In this document: one piece after another, positions 1 through 6,953 of the stretch | How the letters are laid out: every line of letters starts with the position of its first letter | How positions within the stretch are numbered: the stretch's first letter is position 1 | Source: Altererythrobacter sp. | GTDB lineage: Bacteria; Pseudomonadota; Alphaproteobacteria; Sphingomonadales; Sphingomonadaceae | Assembly: GCA_011524425.1 (NCBI GenBank) | Contig: WTKI01000032.1 | Span: 2,009-9,619 of the forward strand | Direction: 5' to 3' | DNA length: 7,611 bases | Program-made: the position numbers and the translations under genes | Notes under the pieces: model-generated | Seen by the model: only the letters and a program-made list of their open reading frames with translations | Database searches by the model: none | What the model was told of the DNA's origin: nothing

Positions 1-944
1 GGCATCGCCTCTTCCATGGAAAGCGGCTTTGCATTGGCCGCTTCGCGTGCAGCCTTGGTCAGATATTGCGGCGTGCGGATTCCTGCCACCACGTCTTCGC
101 CCTGCGCGTTGATCAGATATTCGCCATAATAGGCGCGCTCGCCTGTCGCAGGATCCCGCGTGAAGGCGACCCCTGTGGCAGAGGTGTCGCCCATATTGCC
201 GAACACCATCGCTTGCACGTTGACCGCCGTGCCCCAATCGGCCGGGATATCGTTCAAGCGGCGATAAACCTTCGCCCGGTCTGCGTTCCAGCTGTCGAAC
301 ACAGCACGGATCGCGCCCCATAGCTGCTCTGTCACATCCTGCGGGAACGGATGACCCAGTTCGCCTTCTGCAATGCGCTTGAATTCTGCGACCAGCTCTT
401 TCCAGTCATCGGCTTCAAGCTCCGTATCGGCATAGAGGCCTTTGTCCTCTTTCGCGATTTCCAGCGCTTCTTCGAAAAGCCCGTGGTCGAGCCCAAGCAC
501 AACGTCGGAATACATCTGGATGAACCGGCGATAGCTGTCCCAGGCAAAGCGTTCATCCCCCGAAGCGCTCGCAAGCCCTGCCACCGTTTCATCATTGAGA
601 CCAAGGTTGAGCACCGTATCCATCATGCCCGGCATGGAGACACGCGCGCCAGAGCGAACGGACACCAGCAGCGGGTCGCTCGCATCGCCAAAGCTTTTGC
701 CAACGGTCGCTTCAATATGTGCCAGCGCTGCAGCGACCTGGCTTTTCAGATCATCTGTAAAATTTGCGCCTTCGTTGAGATATTTGACGCATTCTTCGGT
801 TGTGATCGTGAAGCCTGGCGGGACCGGCAACCCGATGCTCGCCATTTCCGCAAGGTTCGCACCTTTACCGCCTGTGACAGTCTTGTCCTTCTGGCGCGGG
901 TCTGAGTGGTCGGCTGCGCCTCCGAATGTATAGACTGTTTTCAC
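1..944 (-). CDS. ppdK: Pyruvate, phosphate dikinase (PPDK), N-terminal part, cut by the window edge
   Basis: PPDK interconverts pyruvate + ATP + phosphate and phosphoenolpyruvate + AMP + diphosphate in the cytoplasm. The 314 codons seen here (then two bases of the next codon) cover most of the N-terminal ATP-grasp nucleotide-binding domain. Recognisable family motifs are VYTFGG at residues 4-9, [11 protein letters not shown] at 24-34, LPVPPGFTI at 39-47, [15 protein letters not shown] at 96-110 (containing the ATP-binding arginine region), [19 protein letters not shown] around 247-265 and [11 protein letters not shown] around 274-284. The phosphohistidine and PEP-binding domains lie outside the window. 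The start is GTG: an in-frame stop lies a few codons upstream, no ATG fits, and AGAGGA sits 8 bases before it. It begins 64 bp after the glyS stop on the same strand, so it may be the last gene of the glyQ operon or have its own promoter. Identity is secure; the operon membership is inferred. Confidence 0.96.
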   Translation of the reverse strand, partial: MKTVYTFGGAADHSDPRQKDKTVTGGKGANLAEMASIGLPVPPGFTITTEECVKYLNEGANFTDDLKSQVAAALAHIEATVGKSFGDASDPLLVSVRSGARVSMPGMMDTVLNLGLNDETVAGLASASGDERFAWDSYRRFIQMYSDVVLGLDHGLFEEALEIAKEDKGLYADTELEADDWKELVAEFKRIAEGELGHPFPQDVTEQLWGAIRAVFDSWNADRAKVYRRLNDIPADWGTAVNVQAMVFGNMGDTSATGVAFTRDPATGERAYYGEYLINAQGEDVVAGIRTPQYLTKAAREAANAKPLSMEEAM

Positions 945-952
945 GTTAGAAG

Positions 953-958
953 TCCTCT
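953..958 (-). promoter_or_regulatory. Ribosome binding site of ppdK, decides the GTG start
   Basis: AGAGGA on the minus strand, 8 bases before the GTG start at 944. It lies in the loop of a short inverted repeat (GAAG-AGGA-CTTC, 949-960), which is only 4 bp of stem and may be chance. The rest of the 945-1008 gap shows no convincing promoter or terminator. Confidence 0.7.
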
Positions 959-1008
959 TCAGGGGGATGAATTAGGAAACTTGGCTGTGCTTCCAGAGGT
1001 TGAGATGG

Positions 1009-3060
1009 CTATCCTTCGATGCGGCTGAAATCTGCCACCTTGTGAACCGCATTGCGGAAAGCGGCGAGCAAGTCGAGCCGGGCGCTTCGCTTGTCCTCAT
1101 TCGGGTCATTGACGGTAACGTCTTCGAAGAATTGATCGATAGGCGAACGTAGGCTGGCCAGCGCCGCCATGGCGCTTTCAAAGTCTTCGGCATCAATGGC
1201 TGCAGCGGCTTTAGGTTCCGCATCGGCAAGTGCATCGATCAACGCCTTTTCCGCCGGTTCGGGGGAGTAGGAGACGTCCCTACTGGCCCACTTTTCTTTC
1301 TTGAGGATATTCGATGCACGCTTGTAGCCGGCGAGGAGATTGGCGCCGTTTTCGCTTGCAATAAAGGCAGTCAATGCCCGCGCTCGACCTTCGACGCGAT
1401 CAACCCGCATGTCAGTCGAGCCAGCCCATTCACGCGATGCAGCAATGAAATCATGCCGCACACCTTCGTCACGCAGCTGAACCGCCAATCGATCTAGCAG
1501 AAAGTCAGCAAGTTTTTCCGCCAGAGCAGCATTCTGCCGACTTTCCCATGCGTGCACGACTGTATCAAGCGCCAACTCAAGCTTGTTAGCTTGGACAAGC
1601 CGCAAATAGCCCAGGGCCGCACGGCGTAGCGCAAACGGATCTTTTGAACCGGTTGGCAAGATGTCGATCTTAAAAAAGCTCAACAAATTATCGAGCTTAT
1701 CAGCCAAGCTGACAGCAACCGTAGTTGGCGCGGTTGGCACTTCATCGCCCTGCCCCACCGGCTTGTAGTGATCGCGGATGGCGTCGGAGACCTCTTGCGG
1801 TAGTCCTTCCTTCTCTGCGTAATATCCGCCCATCAGGCCTTGAAGCTCGGGAAACTCCCCGACCATTTCTGTGACAAGATCGGCCTTGGATAGCTCAGCT
1901 GCTTGGCGAGCAAGCTTGTGATCTCCATTTGGGGCTTTCGCATCGAAGACCAACCAATCCGCCAGTTTCGCCACGCGGTCCACCTTGTCCGCGACCGTGC
2001 CGAGCTTTTCGTGGAAGGTAATCCGCTCCAGCCCCTTGGCATGTTCAGCGAGCGTTTTCTTTTGATCAAGCTCCCAGAAAAACCGCGCGTCTGATAGCCT
2101 CGCGGCAAGCACCTTGCGATTACCATCGACCACCACCGCCGGATCGTCCGCCGCAATATTGGCGGTGCAAACAAACGCATTGGCGAGATTGCCGTTCTTG
2201 TCCTCGCACACGAAATACTTCTGGTTCACCCGCGCGGTTAGCTGGATGACTTCTGGCGGCACATCGAGATAGCTCTCGTCAAACCGGCCTAGCAGCGGAA
2301 CGGGCCACTCGGTCAGACCTGCATTCTCGATCACCAGCCCTTCGTCTTCAACAAGCTTGAGGCCCGCTGCTTCTGCAGCAGTTTTGGCCCCTGAGCGCAC
2401 CGCATCCTGTCGATCTTCATGATCGACAATGACATAGGCCTCGCGCAGCTTCGCAGCGTAATCGTCTACGCCATCAATCGTGATCGCACCCGAGGAGTGG
2501 AACCGGTGCCCCATGGTCTCGCGGCCAGCTGTCACCCCGCCCGCTTCGCAAGCAACCACTTCGCCATCAAGTAGCGCTATAATGGCTGAGAGAGGCCGCA
2601 CCCAGCGCGGGCTTTCCGTGCTGATCGAAGCTTCGCCCCAACGCATTGACTTGGGCCAGCTGAAGTCACGCACAATCGCAGGGATCGCTTCTGCGAGAAC
2701 CGCGGATGTCTCTCGTCCGGGAATAGCCTTCACTGCAAAGTATGTCTCACGGCCTTTGACGTCGCGCACCTCTAAATCGTCGCGGGTCACGCCATTCTTG
2801 CGGCAAAAACCATCGACCGCCTGATCCGGCGCGCCGACCGGAGGCCCTTTCGCTTCCTCGCTGACCGCTTCAGTCGCTGTGGGAAGCCCGCGCGCAATCA
2901 GTGCGAGCCTGCGGGGCGTTGACCAAACGGTTAGTTCGCCAATCGCGACGCCCGCTGCATCAAGCTCTCGCCGGAACAGCTTTTCCAGCTCGGCGCGTGC
3001 GCCAGCCTGCATCCGCGCAGGGATTTCTTCGGAGCGCAATTCAAGAAGGAAATCAGCCAT
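1009..3060 (-). CDS. glyS: Glycyl-tRNA synthetase beta subunit
   Basis: Beta subunit of the bacterial alpha2beta2 glycyl-tRNA synthetase. It supplies tRNA recognition while the alpha subunit (glyQ, two genes upstream) carries the aminoacylation site. At 683 aa it has the normal family length. Visible landmarks are the N-terminal FLLELRSEEIPARMQ at residues 4-18, TPRRLAL at 48-54, MGHRFH at 183-188, the RVNQKYF block at 277-283, FHEKLGTVADKVDRV at 349-363 and LSKADLVTEMVGEFPELQG at 390-408 (HD-like domain), DPFALRRAALGYLR at 474-487, and a C-terminal DALR-type anticodon-binding region ending in RLDLLAAFRNAV...VADFSRIEG (661-683). The ATG overlaps the stop of the sulfotransferase gene by one base (TGATG), and only a weak GGA lies upstream, so translation is probably coupled. 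No frameshift or missing block is seen. Confidence 0.98.
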   Translation of the reverse strand: MADFLLELRSEEIPARMQAGARAELEKLFRRELDAAGVAIGELTVWSTPRRLALIARGLPTATEAVSEEAKGPPVGAPDQAVDGFCRKNGVTRDDLEVRDVKGRETYFAVKAIPGRETSAVLAEAIPAIVRDFSWPKSMRWGEASISTESPRWVRPLSAIIALLDGEVVACEAGGVTAGRETMGHRFHSSGAITIDGVDDYAAKLREAYVIVDHEDRQDAVRSGAKTAAEAAGLKLVEDEGLVIENAGLTEWPVPLLGRFDESYLDVPPEVIQLTARVNQKYFVCEDKNGNLANAFVCTANIAADDPAVVVDGNRKVLAARLSDARFFWELDQKKTLAEHAKGLERITFHEKLGTVADKVDRVAKLADWLVFDAKAPNGDHKLARQAAELSKADLVTEMVGEFPELQGLMGGYYAEKEGLPQEVSDAIRDHYKPVGQGDEVPTAPTTVAVSLADKLDNLLSFFKIDILPTGSKDPFALRRAALGYLRLVQANKLELALDTVVHAWESRQNAALAEKLADFLLDRLAVQLRDEGVRHDFIAASREWAGSTDMRVDRVEGRARALTAFIASENGANLLAGYKRASNILKKEKWASRDVSYSPEPAEKALIDALADAEPKAAAAIDAEDFESAMAALASLRSPIDQFFEDVTVNDPNEDKRSARLDLLAAFRNAVHKVADFSRIEG

Positions 3061-3938
3061 CAGCGAATATCATATCCAAGCGCGGAGACAGCCTCCGCAT
3101 GGGGTTGAAGTCCAGCGCTAATCGCAGAAATGTGTTCATCAGTCAGCTTGCTGATCTGGCGCTCGTTCATGTTCTCAAGGGGCTGCGGTTCGTAGTCCTT
3201 GACCCGCAATTTTGCTTCGCGATCGACATCGTGGAGGAGCGGTTCAAGTGCTGCCAGTTGATCCAGCACTTCAACAGTGTTCTCTGTCAGCTCTTCATAG
3301 GTCAACGCCATCTGCGTCACATCTTCCAGATCGACCAGCATCTTGGCGCGTCGCCCGTAAATGTCGCCAAGCAAGCGAAAATGCTCCAAACTCTTGATTT
3401 CAAGCTCTTCCACATCTTCATGCCAGAACTTGGTGAGATGATCCTTGCCATAGCGCTTGGCCCAGCTTGCACAGACTGCATAAGGGTCGCGTGTCAGGCG
3501 AATTACAGTGCATGGCATGTCCGAAAAAGCGTCTAGCAAAGGCCGCATACGCACCATATTGCCGGGTGACTTTTCGACCACTAGCTTGGGAAAACCGCCG
3601 ACCTTCTTAACTTCGCGCAGCCACATGCCGCGAACGAGTGCGTAATCGATCTCAGCATCCGGATTCCAACGCCGTCCTGGGCCATGAAGCTGCGGCAACA
3701 GCCACTGTCCCTCGCCATCATCGACCAACCGCATTGCAGCACTGGCTGTGTCGAGCAGCTCGCCCAATGCGGTTGAGCCGCCATTGTTGAAAGTCGCGAT
3801 AAAAAGCCAGCGCACTTCACCTTGAGCGGGCTGCCAGGAATCCCTGCGCGCGACCTTCTCGATCAGCGACTGATGCAAATTTTCGCCCAGCAGCTTGCGA
3901 AAATTGACTGAGCGCAGGAGAGGTTTGGGAGACGTCAT
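3060..3938 (-). CDS. Sulfotransferase-family protein encoded between glyQ and glyS
   Basis: A 292-residue protein resembling PAPS-dependent sulfotransferases, which move a sulfuryl group from 3'-phosphoadenylyl sulfate to an acceptor. A 5'-phosphosulfate-binding-like loop, [14 protein letters not shown] (49-62), follows the hydrophobic strand WLFIA. EKSPGN (122-127) matches the family's E-K-(S/T)-P-x-N segment. [15 protein letters not shown] (145-159) matches the 3'-phosphate-binding strand and helix with its RDP...S pattern. YEEL (214-217) and a C-terminal Leu-rich tail ending LGYDIR also fit. No signal peptide or membrane segment is evident, so it should be cytoplasmic. The ATG at 3938 is chosen over a TTG 11 codons earlier because it overlaps the glyQ stop as ATGA and has a perfect GGAGGTGA ribosome binding site. 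Its stop overlaps the glyS start. The acceptor is unknown: an envelope carbohydrate, lipid or small molecule are all possible. The fold call is good; activity is inferred. Confidence 0.85.
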   Translation of the reverse strand: MTSPKPLLRSVNFRKLLGENLHQSLIEKVARRDSWQPAQGEVRWLFIATFNNGGSTALGELLDTASAAMRLVDDGEGQWLLPQLHGPGRRWNPDAEIDYALVRGMWLREVKKVGGFPKLVVEKSPGNMVRMRPLLDAFSDMPCTVIRLTRDPYAVCASWAKRYGKDHLTKFWHEDVEELEIKSLEHFRLLGDIYGRRAKMLVDLEDVTQMALTYEELTENTVEVLDQLAALEPLLHDVDREAKLRVKDYEPQPLENMNERQISKLTDEHISAISAGLQPHAEAVSALGYDIR

Positions 3939-4843
3939 GACCAGCCGTTCACCTCCATATATTTCTCGCAAGAGCCCCGTGCCAGATCGCGCACCCGCCC
4001 CATATAGCTCGCGCGCTCCTGTACGCTGATGACGCCGCGCGCTTGCAAGAGGTTGAACAAGTGGCTCGCTTCAATGGCCTGTTCATAAGCGGCGATGGGC
4101 ACATCGTTGGCTAAGGCGTTCTTGCACTCTGCCTCGGCCTTGTTGAACAGATCGAACAGAGCGTCTGTATCTGCAACTTCGAAATTCCACTTCGACATCT
4201 GCTTTTCGTTTTCGAGGAATACCTCGCCATAGCTTACGCCGCGGCCGTTGAAGTTCAGATCGTACACATTGTCGACGCCCTGAATGTACATCGCCAGCCG
4301 TTCAAGCCCGTATGTGAGCTCGCCAGCGACGGGCTTGCAATCAAAGCCGCCCATTTGCTGGAAATAGGTGAACTGTGTGACTTCCATCCCGTCACACCAC
4401 ACTTCCCAGCCAAGGCCCCATGCGCCAAGTGTCGGACTTTCCCAGTCATCTTCGACAAAGCGGATATCATGCTTGAGCGGATCGATCCCGATCCGGCGCA
4501 GGCTTTCCAGATAGAGATCCTGAATGTCTGCCGGGCTTGGCTTCAGGATCACTTGATATTGGTAGTAATGCTGCAAGCGGTTCGGGTTCTCACCATAGCG
4601 GCCATCGGTAGGACGACGGCAAGGCTGGACGAAAGCCGCATTCCATGGGTCCGGTCCCAATGCTCGCAATGTTGTCGCAGTGTGAAACGTGCCTGCACCC
4701 ATGCGCATGTCATAGGGCTGCAAGATTACACAGCCTTGCGCGCTCCAGAAATCATGGAGCGTCAGGATCATATCCTGAAATGAATTCTGCGGGTCGCGCG
4801 CAGGGATAGAAGGTGTCGCCGCTTCGGTCATGGCGGGCGCCAT
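3935..4843 (-). CDS. glyQ: Glycyl-tRNA synthetase alpha subunit
   Basis: Catalytic alpha subunit of the heterotetrameric bacterial glycyl-tRNA synthetase; it activates glycine with ATP and charges tRNA-Gly together with GlyS. Class II motifs are clear: [18 protein letters not shown] (37-54), motif 2 in [20 protein letters not shown] (75-94), [21 protein letters not shown] (146-166) and motif 3 in [16 protein letters not shown] (174-189). Length is 302 aa, about normal. The ATG at 4843 is chosen because GAGAGG stands 9 bases before it; a TTG 8 codons upstream and an ATG 4 codons downstream both lack a comparable site. The stop overlaps the next gene as ATGA. It is the first gene of the minus-strand block and diverges from the TraB/GumN pair. 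No convincing -35/-10 pair was found for it in the upstream region. Confidence 0.98.
   Translation of the reverse strand: MAPAMTEAATPSIPARDPQNSFQDMILTLHDFWSAQGCVILQPYDMRMGAGTFHTATTLRALGPDPWNAAFVQPCRRPTDGRYGENPNRLQHYYQYQVILKPSPADIQDLYLESLRRIGIDPLKHDIRFVEDDWESPTLGAWGLGWEVWCDGMEVTQFTYFQQMGGFDCKPVAGELTYGLERLAMYIQGVDNVYDLNFNGRGVSYGEVFLENEKQMSKWNFEVADTDALFDLFNKAEAECKNALANDVPIAAYEQAIEASHLFNLLQARGVISVQERASYMGRVRDLARGSCEKYMEVNGWS
3949..3956 (-). promoter_or_regulatory. Perfect Shine-Dalgarno inside the end of glyQ, for the sulfotransferase gene
   Basis: GGAGGTGA on the minus strand is a full 8-base complement of the usual 16S rRNA 3' end. It lies 10 bases before the ATG at 3938, inside the last codons of glyQ. 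It supports the 3938 start and suggests the sulfotransferase is translated efficiently rather than only by read-on from glyQ. Confidence 0.75.
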
Positions 4844-4852
4844 GGCGCAAGG

Positions 4853-4858
4853 CCTCTC
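4853..4858 (-). promoter_or_regulatory. Ribosome binding site of glyQ, decides the start
   Basis: GAGAGG on the minus strand, 9 bases before ATG 4843. It favours this start over the upstream TTG at 4867 and the internal ATG at 4831. Confidence 0.7.
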
Positions 4859-4948
4859 AGGCGTCAATGCTGCTGCGCTCCATGTGCACGCATTGGACCT
4901 TTTATCTTACGTTATGCGGTCTTTGCCGGGTTTTTGCCCCTCGTTCAC

Positions 4949-4976
4949 TTGGCATTCGCAATTGTTCGCGTAATTT
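4949..4976 (+). promoter_or_regulatory. Candidate sigma70-type promoter for the TraB/GumN pair
   Basis: TTGGCA (4949-4954) matches 5 of 6 of the -35 consensus. With a 16-base spacer it is followed by TAATTT (4971-4976), which matches only 3 of 6 of the -10 consensus. A start site would fall near 4983, leaving a leader of about 33 bases. The position in the divergent region is right, but the -10 is weak. Confidence 0.35.
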
Positions 4977-4982
4977 GCTGCT

Positions 4983-4994
4983 AATCAATTGATT
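4983..4994. promoter_or_regulatory. 12-bp perfect palindrome, possible operator
   Basis: AATCAATTGATT reads the same on both strands. It is flanked by CT and TAG, so the symmetry nearly continues as CTA...TAG with one base missing. It lies at the predicted transcription start, 21 bases before the TraB/GumN start codon. That is a common place for a repressor site, but AT-rich palindromes of this size can arise by chance. Confidence 0.3.
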
Positions 4995-5000
4995 TAGCGA

Positions 5001-5006
5001 GAGAGG
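5001..5006 (+). promoter_or_regulatory. Ribosome binding site of the first TraB/GumN gene
   Basis: GAGAGG, 9 bases before ATG 5016, the same motif and spacing as for glyQ. It overlaps a GAATC site (5006-5010) of the GANTC type methylated by CcrM in alphaproteobacteria. Confidence 0.7.
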
Positions 5007-5015
5007 AATCAGTAA

Positions 5016-5942
5016 ATGTTCAACCGGTTTAGCCGCTCTTTTGCAGATGTTGGCGCAGCAGCAACACTTCTCGCAAGCGCTCCCGCTATTGCGGAAGAAA
5101 CGGTCGCAGTAGAAGCCGATACTCCGGTGGCAGAGGCACCTGCTTCAGGCCCCGCCCTCTGGTCTGTCGCTGACGAAGATACGACAATCTATCTTTTCGG
5201 AACGGTCCATGCGCTGCCTAAGAACCTAGAGTGGTTGGACGAAGACATCTCCAACGCGCTCAAATCTTCAGATACGATTGTCACAGAGGTAGATCTGAAG
5301 GAAATGGCGGGTCCTAAGATGATCCAGATCATTCAGACCACCGCGGTTTTGCCTCAAGGCACTACGCTTCGCAGCCTTTTAGATGAAGAGCAGACGAAGA
5401 CTTACGAAGCCGCCATGGCACAAATTCAAGTGCCGGCAGCGGCTTTCGATCAATTCGAGCCATGGTATGCAGGCATGATGGTGACGATGTTGCCTCTAAT
5501 GCAGCAAGGCTATTCGCCTGATGCAGGAGTTGAGGAAGTGCTGCTGAAAGAAGCTGGCAGCATTGAGAAAACCGCTCTTGAAACAGTGGAATTCCAGCTC
5601 GGCGTATTCGACCAGTTGCCGCAGGAGAACCAGATCACTTTCCTGGTGGAAGCAGCAGAAAACGTCGGTCAAATTAAACCCATGCTGGATGCAATGGTGG
5701 CAGAATGGCTGGAAGGCGATGCAGAAGGCCTTGCTGTAATGATGAATGAAAGCCTCGATGATCCGGAGCTTGCAGAGGCCCTGCTCTATTCGCGCAATCG
5801 CAATTGGGCGGACTGGATTGAAACGCGCATGGCAAGCCCGGGTACAGTCTTCATGGCAGTCGGCGCTGGCCATCTTGCTGGCGAGGAAAGCGTTCAGGAT
5901 TATCTTGAACAGCGCGGCGTGGTCGTCACTCGTATCCAGTAA
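5016..5942 (+). CDS. TraB/GumN-family protein, probably secreted to the periplasm
   Basis: A 308-residue member of the TraB/GumN (TIKI-like) family, whose better-known animal relatives (TIKI) are metal-dependent proteases; the bacterial members are mostly uncharacterised. Family landmarks are present: YLFGTVHALP (59-68) with the first GxxH, the conserved glutamate in TEVD (E91), GVEEVLLKEA (171-180), QLGVFDQLP (194-202), the RN pair in SRNRNW (259-264) and AVGAGHLAG (281-289) with the second GxxH. All putative metal ligands are kept. Residues 1-26 look like a Sec signal peptide with an Ala-rich core and AIA just before the likely cut site, although Asp11 is unusual in such a core. A low-complexity Ala/Glu/Pro linker (about 27-46) follows. 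It is co-transcribed with a paralogue whose ATG shares a base with its TAA stop. Family is confident; substrate is unknown. Confidence 0.9.
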   Translation: MFNRFSRSFADVGAAATLLASAPAIAEETVAVEADTPVAEAPASGPALWSVADEDTTIYLFGTVHALPKNLEWLDEDISNALKSSDTIVTEVDLKEMAGPKMIQIIQTTAVLPQGTTLRSLLDEEQTKTYEAAMAQIQVPAAAFDQFEPWYAGMMVTMLPLMQQGYSPDAGVEEVLLKEAGSIEKTALETVEFQLGVFDQLPQENQITFLVEAAENVGQIKPMLDAMVAEWLEGDAEGLAVMMNESLDDPELAEALLYSRNRNWADWIETRMASPGTVFMAVGAGHLAGEESVQDYLEQRGVVVTRIQ

Positions 5943-6817
5943 TGGCACGCAAGTTTATTCTTGGCAGTCTGGCGTTGCTGCTGACTGCATGCGGCAGTTC
6001 GGCTGGCAGTGAGGCGGAGGGTCAGCAGGCATCGCCCCTCCTTTACGAGGTCACATCACAGGACGGTGCACAACAGACCTGGCTGTTCGGGACAATTCAC
6101 GCATTGCCCGATGGCGTTGATTGGCGGACACCTGTGTTACAGGAAGCAATAGGTAGCGCTGATTACCTTGTGGTAGAGATTGCGGAGCTCGATAACCAGC
6201 GCGCTATGGTCGATACGTTTATGGCTCTCTCGCGCACTCCCGATCAGCCAGATATCGGCACTCGGGTGGAAACTGAGGAGCGCCCACGCCTTTTCGATCT
6301 GATAGAGCGGGCAGGCTACACGCCGCATGATTTTGCCAGCGTCGAGACATGGGCTGCTGCCTTGATGCTGGCGCAGGCAAACTCCACAGGTGACCCTGCT
6401 AACGGTGTTGACCGGGCGCTATTAAAGGACTTCCAGGGTCGCGAAATCCGCGAATTTGAAGGCGCAGCCTTACAGCTGGGAATCTTCGATCAGCTACCTG
6501 AAAAAGAACAACGGGATCTGCTGGCCGGGGTTCTTGAAGAAAGTGCTGCAGATGATCCTGCGAAGCTTCGTAAGGCATGGCTCACGGGCGACGAAGACAC
6601 TCTTACAGACGCCACAACAAAAGGCATCATGGCAGATCCTGAGCTGCGCGACGCTATCCTGACCGGCCGCAACGATGCATGGATGGTCCAGCTTGACGAA
6701 ATGCTTTCAGACCCGGCCAAACCGTTCGTGGCGGTAGGCGCTGCGCATATTGTCGGACCAGAGGGCCTCGCTGCTCAACTTGAAGCGCGCGGCTACACGG
6801 TCACGCGGATCCAATAA
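5942..6817 (+). CDS. TraB/GumN-family lipoprotein, paralogue of the preceding gene
   Basis: A 291-residue second TraB/GumN protein. Its N-terminus MARKFILGSLALLLTAC ends in an LTAC lipobox with Cys17 as the probable lipidated residue. Gly at position +2 gives no inner-membrane retention signal, so outer-membrane anchoring facing the periplasm is likely. Motifs match its neighbour: WLFGTIHALP (47-56), VEI with E79, NGVDRALLKD (154-163), QLGIFDQLPEKEQ (178-190), GRN (242-244), FVAVGAAHIVG (262-272) and the shared ending VTRIQ. Both GxxH motifs remain, so the protein may be active. The ATG overlaps the previous stop as TAATG and no strong ribosome binding site precedes it, pointing to translational coupling. 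The pair most likely arose by tandem duplication followed by divergence of the export signal. The substrate is unknown. Confidence 0.9.
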   Translation: MARKFILGSLALLLTACGSSAGSEAEGQQASPLLYEVTSQDGAQQTWLFGTIHALPDGVDWRTPVLQEAIGSADYLVVEIAELDNQRAMVDTFMALSRTPDQPDIGTRVETEERPRLFDLIERAGYTPHDFASVETWAAALMLAQANSTGDPANGVDRALLKDFQGREIREFEGAALQLGIFDQLPEKEQRDLLAGVLEESAADDPAKLRKAWLTGDEDTLTDATTKGIMADPELRDAILTGRNDAWMVQLDEMLSDPAKPFVAVGAAHIVGPEGLAAQLEARGYTVTRIQ

Positions 6818-6953
6818 GCCTGGTCCGCAGACACCAGAGAAAGCTTGCCAATCCGGTATTCGCGCCCTAAGGGACCGCGCTTCGGCGTCATGGTCATCCC
6901 TGGAGGCGTGGCGGTCCGGATAACAAACAATAGCAATTCGAAAGGTATGTAAC
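6818..6953 (+). other. Intergenic leader region before rplY with inverted repeats
   Basis: 136 bp without a gene. It holds CTGGT (6820-6824) pairing with ACCAG (6833-6837) over an 8-base loop right after the TraB/GumN stop; no T-tract follows, so it is a poor intrinsic terminator. Further on, ATCCGG (6851-6856) is complementary to CCGGAT (6916-6921), GGACCGC (6872-6878) to GCGGTCC (6911-6917), and CGC-TTCG-GCG (6878-6887) could form a small UUCG hairpin. These overlap and cannot all form at once. A structured 5' leader of rplY is possible. No clear promoter was found. Confidence 0.4.
6941..6945 (+). promoter_or_regulatory. Ribosome binding site of rplY
   Basis: AAAGG, 8 bases before ATG 6954. 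It is moderate in strength and supports this start. Confidence 0.55.

Noticed and set aside
351..905. 184-codon open frame on the plus strand
   Set aside because: It lies opposite ppdK, whose conserved motifs fill the minus strand. The plus-strand translation has no recognisable domain and no ribosome binding site.
2901..3536. 211-codon open frame on the plus strand
   Set aside because: It is antisense to the end of the sulfotransferase gene and the start of glyS, both supported by motifs. Its product looks like a random Arg/Cys-rich shadow translation.
3939..3971. TTG-started extension of the sulfotransferase gene
   Set aside because: It would overlap glyQ by 37 bases, whereas ATG 3938 has an ATGA overlap and a perfect ribosome binding site at correct spacing.
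4844..4867. TTG-started extension of glyQ
   Set aside because: The 8 extra residues are not part of the conserved protein, and the GAGAGG site would fall inside the coding sequence.
4926..4940. GGG-TTTTTG-CCC hairpin in the divergent region as a terminator
   Set aside because: The stem is only 3-4 bp, there is no trailing T-tract, and no gene ends there.
6820..6837. Intrinsic terminator after the TraB/GumN pair
   Set aside because: The hairpin has only a 5-bp stem and no T-run follows it.
6851..6921. Possible tRNA gene, because a 71-base stretch has complementary ends
   Set aside because: There is no T-arm GTTCRA motif, no D-arm and no anticodon stem in the right place.
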